Below are positions 8,345 through 15,943 of a stretch of DNA of 64,000 nt, one piece after another. The stretch comes from Mameliella sp. CS4. Its GTDB lineage: Bacteria > Pseudomonadota > Alphaproteobacteria > Rhodobacterales > Rhodobacteraceae. The stretch's first letter is position 1. Each line of letters begins with the position of its first letter. The position numbers were made by a program, and so were the translations under genes. The DNA lies in NCBI RefSeq assembly GCF_019392335.1, contig NZ_JAHXRQ010000008.1, positions 62,001 to 126,000 on the forward strand, given 5' to 3'. The notes below the pieces were generated by a model. The model worked only from the letters and a program-made list of their open reading frames with translations, did not search any database and was not told the origin of the DNA.

Positions 8345-9901
8345 ATGGCAAACAAATCCGTGTTTGCATCGATCCGGGGCCGGTTGCTGCCCAAGGCAAC
8401 CTCCGTGAACGCCGAAGGCGCACCGGCCTACGCCTATTCCGATGCACATGCCCTGGCGCAGATGGCAGCCACAGGCACATTCGGTGGCCTGTTCTACCAG
8501 TCCGCGCAGGGCGAACTGACCCGCGTGGTCGAACTGGCCGACAAGGTCGATCCGGCTTTCCTGGCACAGACGGCGATCTATGCCCGTCAGTCGGGCTACA
8601 TGAAGGACATGCCTGCGGTGCTTCTGGCGGTGCTGGCGCGGCGCGATCCGGCGCTTTTCCGGGCGGTCTTTGCCCGTGTGATCACGCACGGCAAGATGCT
8701 GCGGACCTTCGTGCAGATCGTCCGTTCCGGCCAGAGCGGGCGCAAGTCGCTGGGCTCTGCCCCCAAGGCGATGGTGCAGCACTGGCTGAACACCGCGTCC
8801 GACCGGGCGCTCCTGAACGCCAACATCGGCAACGATCCGTCGTTGAAGGACGTGATCCGGATGGTGCACCCGAAGCCGGAGACGGCCCAGCGTGAGGCGC
8901 TGTTTGCCTGGATCGTCGGGCGTCCCTGTGACGTGTCGATGTTGCCGGAGGCGGTGCAGGACTGGATGACCTTCAATGAAGGCTGCGACGGGGAACTGCC
9001 CGACGTGCCGTTCCAGATGCTGACGCAATTGCCGCTGACCGCGGACCATTGGGCGCAGATCGCGCGCACTGGGTCGTGGCAGATGGTGCGCCAGAACCTG
9101 AACACCTTCCTGCGCAAAGGCGTCTTTGCCGATGCGCAGATGGTCGAACAGGTCGCGGCAAAGCTGCGTGATCCGAAGGCGGTCTCGAAGGCGCGGGCCT
9201 TCCCGTACCAGATGATGGTTGCGGCCAAGCACGCGAGCGACGAGATGCCCCGCGAGATCGTGGATGCCTTGCATGACGCGATGGAACTTGCGGTGCGTAA
9301 CGTGCCGAAGGTCGCCGGCGAGGTCGTGATCTGCCCGGACGTGTCCGCGTCGATGACGTGGCCGGTGACGGGCTACCGCAAGGGCGCAAGCTCGGCGGTG
9401 CGCCATGTGGACGTGGCCGCGCTGGTTGCGGCGTCGTTCATGCGGGTGAACCGCAAGTGCCAGGTTCTGCCGTTCGAGGTGCAGGTGCGCGAAGCTCGCC
9501 TGAACCCGCGCGACACGATCCTGACCAACGCGGAACGCCTGTCGGCTCTGGCCGGGGGCGGGACCAACTGCTCGGCACCGCTGCGGTGGTTGAACGACCG
9601 TCGCGCGGCACCGGATCTGGTGGTCTTCGTGTCCGACAACCAGTCCTGGGTGGATGCCGGGGGCGGGCGCCAGCCGACGGCGATGATGCAGGAGTGGGCG
9701 GCGCTGAAACGGCGCAACCCGCAGGCCAAATTGGTCTGCATCGACATCGCGCCTTACGGCACGACGCAGGCGGCGCCTCGCGAGGACGTGCTGAACATCG
9801 GCGGGTTCTCGGATGCGGTCTTTGATCGGATCGCGGATCTCGCAAAGGGCCGGACAGGGTCCGAGCACTGGTTGCAGAAGATCGAGAAGATCGACCTCTG
9901 A
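8345..9901 (+). CDS. rsr: Rsr, bacterial Ro60 orthologue (TROVE and vWA domains)
   Basis: A 518-residue Ro60-type RNA-binding ring protein. The TROVE HEAT-repeat domain fills about 1-350 and a von Willebrand A domain follows, with MIDAS motif DVSASMTW and GGGTNCSAPL. Ro60 proteins bind Y RNAs and the 3' ends of misfolded RNAs, and in bacteria can tether RNA to PNPase. ATG 8345 has a GAAGGAA site; an upstream frame extension is ignored. It is divergent from rtcR and followed within 16 bases by the first of four Y-RNA-like elements, then rtcB. The only GG-N10-GC candidate sigma-54 promoter before it (8290-8303) is poor. Confidence 0.92.
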   Translation: MANKSVFASIRGRLLPKATSVNAEGAPAYAYSDAHALAQMAATGTFGGLFYQSAQGELTRVVELADKVDPAFLAQTAIYARQSGYMKDMPAVLLAVLARRDPALFRAVFARVITHGKMLRTFVQIVRSGQSGRKSLGSAPKAMVQHWLNTASDRALLNANIGNDPSLKDVIRMVHPKPETAQREALFAWIVGRPCDVSMLPEAVQDWMTFNEGCDGELPDVPFQMLTQLPLTADHWAQIARTGSWQMVRQNLNTFLRKGVFADAQMVEQVAAKLRDPKAVSKARAFPYQMMVAAKHASDEMPREIVDALHDAMELAVRNVPKVAGEVVICPDVSASMTWPVTGYRKGASSAVRHVDVAALVAASFMRVNRKCQVLPFEVQVREARLNPRDTILTNAERLSALAGGGTNCSAPLRWLNDRRAAPDLVVFVSDNQSWVDAGGGRQPTAMMQEWAALKRRNPQAKLVCIDIAPYGTTQAAPREDVLNIGGFSDAVFDRIADLAKGRTGSEHWLQKIEKIDL

Positions 9902-9916
9902 GTGCCCGAACACAAA

Positions 9917-9993
9917 GGGTCAGGCGGAATGCCGACGGGACTACATTATTCAAGCAATGTCTCTGTCTCGTCATTCTCTTGTCCGCCTGACCC
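9917..9993 (+). ncRNA. Y-RNA-like element 1
   Basis: A 12-bp perfect outer stem (9917-9928 with 9982-9993) closes the RNA. Inside is the 5' loop AUGCC, a 7-bp second stem (GACGGGA 9934-9940 with UCUCGUC 9966-9972, one G-U at the fifth pair), the tetranucleotide CUAC, and on the 3' side a loop ending in CUUG. The same layout recurs in the next three elements. No tRNA-like part. Located directly after rsr, where bacterial Y RNAs are expected. Confidence 0.82.
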
Positions 9994-10022
9994 ACATCGA
10001 AAACGAAATACGAAAGGACCAT

Positions 10023-10217
10023 TGTCCCGGCGAATGCCGGCGGAACTACAGCGCTTCTCACGCCCAGGTTGCGGGTTCGAATCCCGTCGCGGCCGCCACA
10101 CACCATCCAGAGGCAGGGTATTCCTGCCTGTCGGATCGGTGCCCGAAAGGGAACTATGGCCGCGTAGCTCAATCGGAAGAGCAGGTCATGTTTCGCCACC
10201 TCTTTGTCGCCGGGACA
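10023..10217 (+). ncRNA. Y-RNA-like element 2 with permuted tRNA mimic (YrlA type)
   Basis: Outer stem of 11 bp (10023-10033 with 10207-10217), AUGCC loop, second stem GGCGGAA 10039-10045 with UUUCGCC 10191-10197, CUAC, 3' loop ending UUUG. The interior is a tRNA in permuted order: T-arm (10071-10087, loop TTCGAAT), acceptor 3' strand CGCGGCC (10088-10094), discriminator G and CCA (10096-10098), a linker with hairpin AGGCAGG/CCTGCCT, acceptor 5' strand GGCCGCG (10158-10164), U8-A9 equivalents, then a D-arm GCTC-AATCGGAA-GAGC (10167-10182). This matches the known tRNA mimicry of YrlA-class Y RNAs. Confidence 0.87.
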
Positions 10218-10305
10218 GATTTTCAGGGATTGGCCCGGTTTGGCAGAGCGCCGCACCCGGACCGCGAAAGCCGAAGGGTCGCCCCCTTATCCCTGACCAG
10301 AAAAC

Positions 10306-10374
10306 CGGGAGGAATGCCTGCGGGGTTACTTGTCTTTCACACATATCAAACCTCGCAACCCCTTGTCCTCCCCG
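10306..10374 (+). ncRNA. Y-RNA-like element 3
   Basis: Outer stem GGGAGGA/TCCTCCC (10307-10313 with 10366-10372), AUGCC loop, second stem TGCGGGG 10319-10325 with CCTCGCA 10351-10357 carrying the G-U at the fifth pair, UUAC instead of CUAC, and a 3' loop ACCCCUUG. The stem sequences differ from the other three copies while pairing is kept. Short apical loop without tRNA features. Confidence 0.78.
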
Positions 10375-10392
10375 CCTAATTCGAAAGGAAGC

Positions 10393-10541
10393 CCCCGGCG
10401 AATGCCGAAGGAACTACATGCCTCCACCTGTACCGGGTCACCAAGCGGTTCGATTCCGCTTTTGGCAATCGCCCAGACGGCAAACGCGCGGCACGCGCGG
10501 GGCGGGTTCCGGAAACCGTTTCTTCACCCTTGTCGCCGGGG
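10393..10541 (+). ncRNA. Y-RNA-like element 4 with T-arm
   Basis: Outer stem CCCCGGCGA/TCGCCGGGG (10393-10401 with 10533-10541), AUGCC loop, second stem GAAGGAA 10407-10413 with UUUCUUC 10519-10525 (G-U at the fifth pair), CUAC, 3' loop ACCCUUG. The interior has a canonical T-arm, AGCGG-TTCGATT-CCGCT (10444-10460), but no convincing acceptor stem or D-arm; GC-rich hairpins (for example GCGCG/CGCGC near 10485-10497) follow. It ends 27 bases before the rtcB start. Confidence 0.78.
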
Positions 10542-10568
10542 TCCATTGCAGGAGATATTTTCATTACG

Positions 10569-11990
10569 ATGTCCGATGATGCCACATTCGACCCGGTCAC
10601 CGGGCACCACCTCAAGGACTGGGGGCACCGCCCCGGCAAGCATTTTCCAGTGCTGCTGGAAAAGGCCAATGCGATGCGTGCCGAGGGTTATGGCCTTGTG
10701 CGCATCCGGCAGGAACTGGACGGGATGGCCCCGCCGGAACCGGACACGCTGGCGCTGCGTGCGCCCGGTGAACTGGCCTTTGCCGAGAACATCGAGATTT
10801 CGCATCCCGACGAGCAGGAGAACGTTGCAAAGGTGCGCTCCACCATGCGCGAACTGATGCGCACACCCACGATCGAGGCGGGGGCGATCATGCCCGACGC
10901 CTGCCCGGCAGGGCCGGAAGGGACGATCCCGGTGGGCGGCGTCGCCGCCGCCAGGAACGCGATCCATCCCGGGATGCATTCGGCCGACATCTGTTGTTCG
11001 GTCATGATCTCGGACTTGGGGATGGCTGATCCCAAGGCCGTGCTGGACGCCGCGCAGTCGGTCACGCATTTCGGACCCGGGGGGCGCCCTCAGGGCAAAC
11101 GCTATAGCCTGCCGGTCGATTTGCTGGACGAGATCCGCTTTAACGCTTTCCTGTGCACCCAGAAAATCCTGGGCATGGCCCAGACGCATCTTGGGACGCA
11201 GGGGGACGGAAATCATTTCCTGTTTGTCGGACGCTCGCGCAAGACCGGGCGCACGGCGATGGTGACGCATCACGGCTCTCGCGGGCCGGGGGCGGTGCTC
11301 TACAAGGAGGGGATGATCGCGGCAGAGCGCTATCGCAGGGAGTTGTCGCCCGAGACGCTGAAGCAGAACGCCTGGATTCCGGCGGACAGCGACGAGGGGC
11401 AGGACTACTGGGATGCGCTGCAGATCATCCGCCAGTGGACCAAGACCAACCACGCGATGATCCACGACGCGACGGCGGCGGTTGCCGGTGCCGAGGTGGG
11501 AGACCGCTACTGGAACGAGCATAACTTCGTCTTCAAACGTGGCGATCTCTACTTTCACGGAAAGGGGGCGACCCCGGCCTGGAAGGACTATGCCGATGAC
11601 GCCACCGGGCTGACCCTGATCCCGCTGAACATGGCGCAGCCGGTCCTGGTGACGCGCGGGCTGGATGCGGCCAGTGGGTTGGGGTTCAGTCCGCACGGGG
11701 CCGGGCGCAACTTTTCGCGCTCGGAACATCGCCGCCGCATGGGGGCGGTCACGCCCGACCAGATGCTGAAGGCCGAGACCGAGGGGCTGGACATCCGGTT
11801 TCACGCCGGGGCGGTGGATGCCTCGGAACTGCCGTCCAGCTACAAGGATGCGGACAGCCTCGTGGCGCAGATCAAGTCCTACGGGCTGGCCGAGATCGAG
11901 GATTACATCGACCCATACGGCTGCATCATGGCGGGCGACGTTCCGCCCTTCTGGGCCAAGAAAAAGAAAGGTGCGCGTCGCGGTGCCTGA
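10569..11990 (+). CDS. rtcB: RtcB family RNA ligase
   Basis: A 473-residue RtcB ligase, which joins RNA 2',3'-cyclic phosphate or 3'-phosphate ends to 5'-OH ends using GTP and manganese. Signature blocks are present: HSADICCSV (metal-binding Cys region), GTQGDGNHF, VTHHGSRGPG and SPHGAGRNFSR, whose His is the guanylated residue. ATG 10569 is chosen because it clears the fourth Y-RNA stem; an AGGAG site lies rather far upstream (14 bases). RtcA is absent from the window. A GC-rich hairpin follows the stop. Confidence 0.93.
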   Translation: MSDDATFDPVTGHHLKDWGHRPGKHFPVLLEKANAMRAEGYGLVRIRQELDGMAPPEPDTLALRAPGELAFAENIEISHPDEQENVAKVRSTMRELMRTPTIEAGAIMPDACPAGPEGTIPVGGVAAARNAIHPGMHSADICCSVMISDLGMADPKAVLDAAQSVTHFGPGGRPQGKRYSLPVDLLDEIRFNAFLCTQKILGMAQTHLGTQGDGNHFLFVGRSRKTGRTAMVTHHGSRGPGAVLYKEGMIAAERYRRELSPETLKQNAWIPADSDEGQDYWDALQIIRQWTKTNHAMIHDATAAVAGAEVGDRYWNEHNFVFKRGDLYFHGKGATPAWKDYADDATGLTLIPLNMAQPVLVTRGLDAASGLGFSPHGAGRNFSRSEHRRRMGAVTPDQMLKAETEGLDIRFHAGAVDASELPSSYKDADSLVAQIKSYGLAEIEDYIDPYGCIMAGDVPPFWAKKKKGARRGA

Positions 11991-12000
11991 CGGGTCTTGA

Positions 12001-12029
12001 GGCAGGCCGGGCGATGAACCCGGCCTGCC
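12001..12029 (+). terminator. GC-rich hairpin after rtcB
   Basis: GGCAGGCCGGG pairs perfectly with CCCGGCCTGCC around a 7-base loop, 10 bases after the rtcB stop. It lacks a strong U-tract, so termination may be partial. Confidence 0.5.
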
Positions 12030-12162
12030 GACAATCCCGCCCAACCGGGGCAATCTTTTCCACTTTCAAATTTTCCGGAAGGGAGTTGTCGGTAACCGCT
12101 TGCTGGCCCGGCGCCGGGCGTCGGGCTAGTTTCGGGGGAACCCCAATGTCCCAGAGGCCAAT

Positions 12163-12996
12163 ATGACCGCAAGCTACTATGCACAGATGGGGGGGCATCC
12201 TCCTCAAGAGCAGATCATGACGGACCGCGCCGTGTTCACCGACGCCTACGCGGTGATCCCCAGGGGCACGATGCGCGACATCGTCACCAGCTTTCTGCCC
12301 TTCTGGGAGGACACGCGTCTGTGGGTGCTGTCGCGCCCGCTGAGCGGCTTTGCCGAGACCTTTTCGCAATACATCATGGAAGTCGCGCCGGGCGGCGGGT
12401 CCGACCGGCCCGAAACCGACCCCGGGGCCGAGGCCGTGCTGTTTGTCGTCGAGGGCGCCGGCACACTGACCATCGACGGGACGGCGCATGCGCTGGAGCC
12501 CGGGAGCTATGCTTTCCTGCCGCCCGCGACGGATTGGACCCTGCGCAACACAGGCGATGCGCTGCTGAAGTTCCACTGGATCCGCAAGGCCTATGAACCG
12601 GTCGAGGGGCTGTCCGCGCCCGAAGCCTTTGTGACCAACGAAAAGGACATCACACCCGCCGCCATGCCGGGCACGGACGGCAAATGGGCGACGAGCCGTT
12701 TCGTCGATCAGACCGACCTGCGCCATGACATGCATGTGACCATCGTGACGTTTGAACCCGGCGGCGTGATCCCCTTTGCCGAGACCCATGTCATGGAACA
12801 CGGGCTTTACGTGCTCGAAGGCAAGGCGGTCTACCGGCTCAATTCCGATTGGGTCGAGGTCGAGGCCGGGGATTACATGTGGCTGCGCGCCTTCTGCCCG
12901 CAGGCCTGCTATGCGGGTGGGCCGGGGCGGTTCCGCTACCTGCTCTACAAGGATGTGAACCGGCACATGCCGTTGCGGCTGACGCCCCGCGGCTGA
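12163..12996 (+). CDS. allE: (S)-ureidoglycine aminohydrolase, double cupin
   Basis: A 277-residue bicupin of the AllE/UGHY family, which releases ammonia from (S)-ureidoglycine to give (S)-ureidoglycolate. The second cupin carries the metal ligands in PFAETHVMEHGLYVLEG; the N terminus AVIPRGTMRDIVTSFLP is family-typical. It provides the step before AllA (15458-15943). No gene for allantoate amidohydrolase, the step just before, is in the window. Start ATG 12163, with AGAGG upstream. A clear hairpin terminator ends the unit at 13107-13141. Confidence 0.88.
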   Translation: MTASYYAQMGGHPPQEQIMTDRAVFTDAYAVIPRGTMRDIVTSFLPFWEDTRLWVLSRPLSGFAETFSQYIMEVAPGGGSDRPETDPGAEAVLFVVEGAGTLTIDGTAHALEPGSYAFLPPATDWTLRNTGDALLKFHWIRKAYEPVEGLSAPEAFVTNEKDITPAAMPGTDGKWATSRFVDQTDLRHDMHVTIVTFEPGGVIPFAETHVMEHGLYVLEGKAVYRLNSDWVEVEAGDYMWLRAFCPQACYAGGPGRFRYLLYKDVNRHMPLRLTPRG

Positions 12997-13106
12997 CCGG
13001 CACCTAGGCGAACCATCGAAAGGGCCGGGGTGGTTTCCAAAAGCGCGCAAGCAGATGCGTTGCGCCACCAGCCCACTGGCACGGCAGGCACGGGCTGTCT
13101 GTAGTC

Positions 13107-13141
13107 AAGCGCCTTCGCAGAAAACAGCGAGGGCGCTTTCG
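13107..13141 (+). terminator. Hairpin terminator downstream of allE
   Basis: AAGCGCCTTCGC pairs with GCGAGGGCGCTT (one wobble) around an A-rich loop and is followed by TTCGTCT. It lies 110 bases after the allE stop. Confidence 0.65.
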
Positions 13142-13208
13142 TCTCAAGTGTCAGGTATGCGGGACAAACCGAAAGACCGTCCCAGAGAAGAATTCCGAAA
13201 TTGGACTC

Positions 13209-13730
13209 CTATGGCACCTGGCCATCCACTTTAAGAACAATATATGATTCGAACACGATCAATCCTAAGACTGTAAGTGACCCAAACGATGCGTATGACG
13301 CCCACTTTAGCAAAAAGAACTTTCGGTCAGCCCAAATGCTGCGATGGTAGACGGCTACCAATACTCTGCTGACGACGGGCGGAGATTCTGGCTCCGAGAA
13401 CGAACTGATGAAGCTGTCTTGGCTCTCAAATTTTGAGATGGGGAAAAACTGAAGCGAGTATTTCCGCTTAGGCCAGTTTTCCCCCTGAAAGTGGGGCCTT
13501 TGTGGGTGCAGCGACGCCATGGAAAGGCCCGTCGCAGCAACGGCTAGAAACCAGAAAGCCAGGTTAGCATAAATGCCGGTGCTATCTTGGTCTAATCTGA
13601 GGCTGCCAACGATAAGGGCAAGATTCAGTGCTATATAAATATTGGCCCTGCGCTCGCCGAGGACAATTAAGCTTTCAACGTGATCTAACAATTTAATTGC
13701 CTCAGACGCTCTGATTTCTTGCTCTGACAT
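13209..13730 (-). CDS. Hypothetical small membrane protein, AT-rich
   Basis: A 173-residue protein I do not recognise with confidence. Three hydrophobic segments are visible (IYIALNLALIVGSL about 32-45, IYANLAFWFLAVAATGLSM about 53-71, and SYASFGSLTVLGLIVF about 146-161), with a polar linker between the second and third. Its base composition is clearly more AT-rich than its neighbours, and codon use differs, suggesting recent acquisition. GGAG lies 9 bases before ATG 13730. The N-terminal helix leading into a short-loop TM pair is loosely reminiscent of Pycsar-type membrane effectors (DUF5706), but no cyclase gene is nearby. The 212 bases upstream (13731-13942) hold no gene I can support. Confidence 0.6.
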   Translation of the reverse strand: MSEQEIRASEAIKLLDHVESLIVLGERRANIYIALNLALIVGSLRLDQDSTGIYANLAFWFLAVAATGLSMASLHPQRPHFQGENWPKRKYSLQFFPISKFESQDSFISSFSEPESPPVVSRVLVAVYHRSIWADRKFFLLKWASYASFGSLTVLGLIVFESYIVLKVDGQVP

Positions 13731-13942
13731 ACAGTCACCGACTCCAAGAAAATTCAGTCAACCAAACACTATAGGACACTACAAAGACATCAAGTCTGGC
13801 CACACAGAAATCACACAAGCTCATTCTGCTTGGGCTCGGAGCAGACGTTGCAGGGACAGGCATAACATCCAGTAGGGAGCTTTTGTTTGCCTTGCAGATC
13901 CCTTTGCATGGGGAGTGCGCCTGCAACCGGGAAAAGATGCAA

Positions 13943-13971
13943 CAAGGCCCGTTGGACACCAGCGGGCCTTG
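13943..13971 (-). terminator. Terminator hairpin after the NCS2 permease
   Basis: CAAGGCCCGTTGG and CCAGCGGGCCTTG form a 13-bp stem (one wobble) with a 3-base loop, 20 bases past the permease stop. Read on the minus strand it is followed by a T-rich stretch. Confidence 0.65.
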
Positions 13972-13991
13972 ATTGTGTCTTGGCAGAAGGA

Positions 13992-15407
13992 TCAGCTCTG
14001 CTTGAGCGATCCGTCGCCGTGACCGGCCATTCCGCCCGAGACTTCCTCGGTGGATTCATCGGCCAGGTCCTGCGGCAGCGCCAGGTTCAGAACGATGGCG
14101 ATCAGGGCCGCGGGCAGGATGCCGGAGGTTGCCAGAACCTTGACCGTGCCGGGCAGGTACTGCAGCGCGTCGGGTTCAAGCTGCAGGCCCAGGCCCAGCG
14201 AGAGGGCGATGGCGAAGATCACCATGTTGCGTCGGTTCCAGTGCACGTCAGACAGCATCGAGACACCCGCCGCGACCACCATGCCGAACATCACGATCAC
14301 GCCGCCGCCCAGGACCTCGATCGGGACCGAGGAGATGACAGCGCCGATCTTGGGCACCAGGCCGCAGAGGATCAGGAAGAAGGCGCCGATGGTGACAACG
14401 GTCCGGCTCATGACGCCGGTCATGGCGATCAGGCCGACGTTCTGGCTGAAAGACGTGTTGGGCAGAGCACCGAACAGGCCCGAGATCGCCGTGCCGATCC
14501 CGTCCGCAAAGGTCGCGCCCTGGATTTCCTTGTCGGTCGCCTCGCGGCCCGCGCCGCCCTTGGTGATCCCCGAGACGTCGCCCACGGTTTCCACCGCCGA
14601 AACGAAGGACATCAGGCAGAAGCCGACGATGGCCGCGACAGAGAATTCCAACCCGAAGTGCAGCGGGTCCGGCAATGCAAAGGACGCCGCCCGGCCGACG
14701 TTGCCGAGGTTGACCTGTCCCAGCGCAAAGGCCAGCGCATAGCCGACCAGCAGGCCGACAAGCACAGCAGAGACCGACAGCATCCCGCGGGCAAAGAACT
14801 TCAGCCCCAGTGTCACGATGATCACGGTGCCCGCCATCAGCCAGTTGATGCCCGATCCGTATTCGGGTGTGCCGATGGCCGGAACGCCGCCCGCCGCGTA
14901 CTGAATCCCGACCTTGACCAGCGCCAGGCCGATCATCGTCACCACCAGCCCGGTGACAAGCGGCGGCAGGGCAAAGCGGATCTTGCCGATGAAAAGCCCC
15001 AGGAAGGCGTGGAAGATACCGCCGACCAGGATACCGCCCATCAGCACGGCAATGGCGTCAACGCCTTTGCCGGCGACCAGCGGGATCATGATCGGGATGA
15101 AGGCGAAGGATGTGCCTTGGACGATGGGCAGCCGCGCGCCTACCGGGCCAAAACCGATGGACTGGAACAGCGTCGCGATGCCGGCAAAGAACATCGACAT
15201 CTGGATCATGTAGATCATCTGCGGAAAGTCGGGCGAATTCGAGCCAAAGCCAAAGCCCGCCGCGCCGCAGACGATGATGGCCGGGGTCACGTTCGAAACG
15301 AACATGGCCAGGACGTGCTGGATTCCCAGTGGCACCGCCTTGGCGATGGGCGGTGTGTAATTCGGGTCGCGGAGCTGCTCCGGTGTCCCGATGGATGTGT
15401 CGGCCAT
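13992..15407 (-). CDS. NCS2 family purine (urate/xanthine) permease
   Basis: A 471-residue nucleobase:cation symporter-2 with about 14 hydrophobic segments. Family marks are GIQHVLAMF in the first membrane segment, the Glu of SAVETVGDVSGITKGG and NTSFSQNVGLIAMTGV. GGAGGAAAG lies 6 bases before ATG 15407; a longer frame runs through allA and is ignored. It follows allA and puuE-uraD on the same strand, so the substrate is most likely urate, xanthine or a related purine. Confidence 0.9.
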   Translation of the reverse strand: MADTSIGTPEQLRDPNYTPPIAKAVPLGIQHVLAMFVSNVTPAIIVCGAAGFGFGSNSPDFPQMIYMIQMSMFFAGIATLFQSIGFGPVGARLPIVQGTSFAFIPIMIPLVAGKGVDAIAVLMGGILVGGIFHAFLGLFIGKIRFALPPLVTGLVVTMIGLALVKVGIQYAAGGVPAIGTPEYGSGINWLMAGTVIIVTLGLKFFARGMLSVSAVLVGLLVGYALAFALGQVNLGNVGRAASFALPDPLHFGLEFSVAAIVGFCLMSFVSAVETVGDVSGITKGGAGREATDKEIQGATFADGIGTAISGLFGALPNTSFSQNVGLIAMTGVMSRTVVTIGAFFLILCGLVPKIGAVISSVPIEVLGGGVIVMFGMVVAAGVSMLSDVHWNRRNMVIFAIALSLGLGLQLEPDALQYLPGTVKVLATSGILPAALIAIVLNLALPQDLADESTEEVSGGMAGHGDGSLKQS

Positions 15408-15457
15408 GTTCTTTCCTCCAATGAATACGGGTGCCGGCTCCTCCTCCGGCGGCCCAT

Positions 15458-15943
15458 TCAGGTTTCGATTTCGTAAGGCGCCTCGAACCAGTGTTCTTCC
15501 AGGTTCGGGCCCTCTCCGATCCGGTCCACCACCGCGAACAGACCCGGCGCCGCCAAAGGCGTCAGGACGCCGTGCCAGGTTCCACGGTGAAAGTTGACGG
15601 CCTGTCCGGGGGCGCTCAGAAAGGCGCGGGGCCGTCCCGGTTTGCCGTCCTCGTCCTTGGCGACGACAACCAGAAAGCCATCCATGCTCATGGGGATGAA
15701 GCACTGGCTGCCCTCGGGGTGACGCTCGACCATTTCCAGCGTCACGGGCAGGCTGCGCGGCTCTGCCTTGAACAGGCTCACGCCCGCCCGCCCGTCGGTG
15801 ACGTCCACCCGGGCGCGGTCATGGTAGCGGCCGCAAAGCCCCTGGTTGATGATCTTGTCGGCCTCGCCCGCCGTGTCGATCACGTCGCCGAAACCGGCAA
15901 AGGCATCCTGGGTCAGGGGATCTGCGGTGATGCTGCGGCTCAT
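15458..15943 (-). CDS. allA: Ureidoglycolate lyase
   Basis: A 161-residue AllA-type enzyme that splits (S)-ureidoglycolate to glyoxylate and urea. Typical segments are QGLCGRYHD, VEMVERHPEGSQ-like (EMVERHPEGSQCFIP), FHRGTWHGVLTPL and the C-terminal DRIGEGPNLEEHWF. Its ATG overlaps the puuE-uraD stop by four bases, so the two are translationally coupled, and the permease follows 50 bases on. Confidence 0.92.
   Translation of the reverse strand: MSRSITADPLTQDAFAGFGDVIDTAGEADKIINQGLCGRYHDRARVDVTDGRAGVSLFKAEPRSLPVTLEMVERHPEGSQCFIPMSMDGFLVVVAKDEDGKPGRPRAFLSAPGQAVNFHRGTWHGVLTPLAAPGLFAVVDRIGEGPNLEEHWFEAPYEIET

Noticed and set aside
10158..10190. Apparent tRNA gene (acceptor, UA and D-arm sequence)
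   Set aside because: No anticodon arm or T-arm follows; the pairing partner lies upstream, so it is the 3' half of the permuted tRNA mimic in Y-RNA element 2.
9813..10580. Long plus-strand reading frames over the rsr-rtcB interval
   Set aside because: They run through the structured RNA elements, have no family similarity and their sequence constraint is explained by RNA pairing.
13735..14059. Cys-containing small frames upstream of the hypothetical membrane protein
   Set aside because: No ribosome binding site or family match, and they run into the permease terminator.
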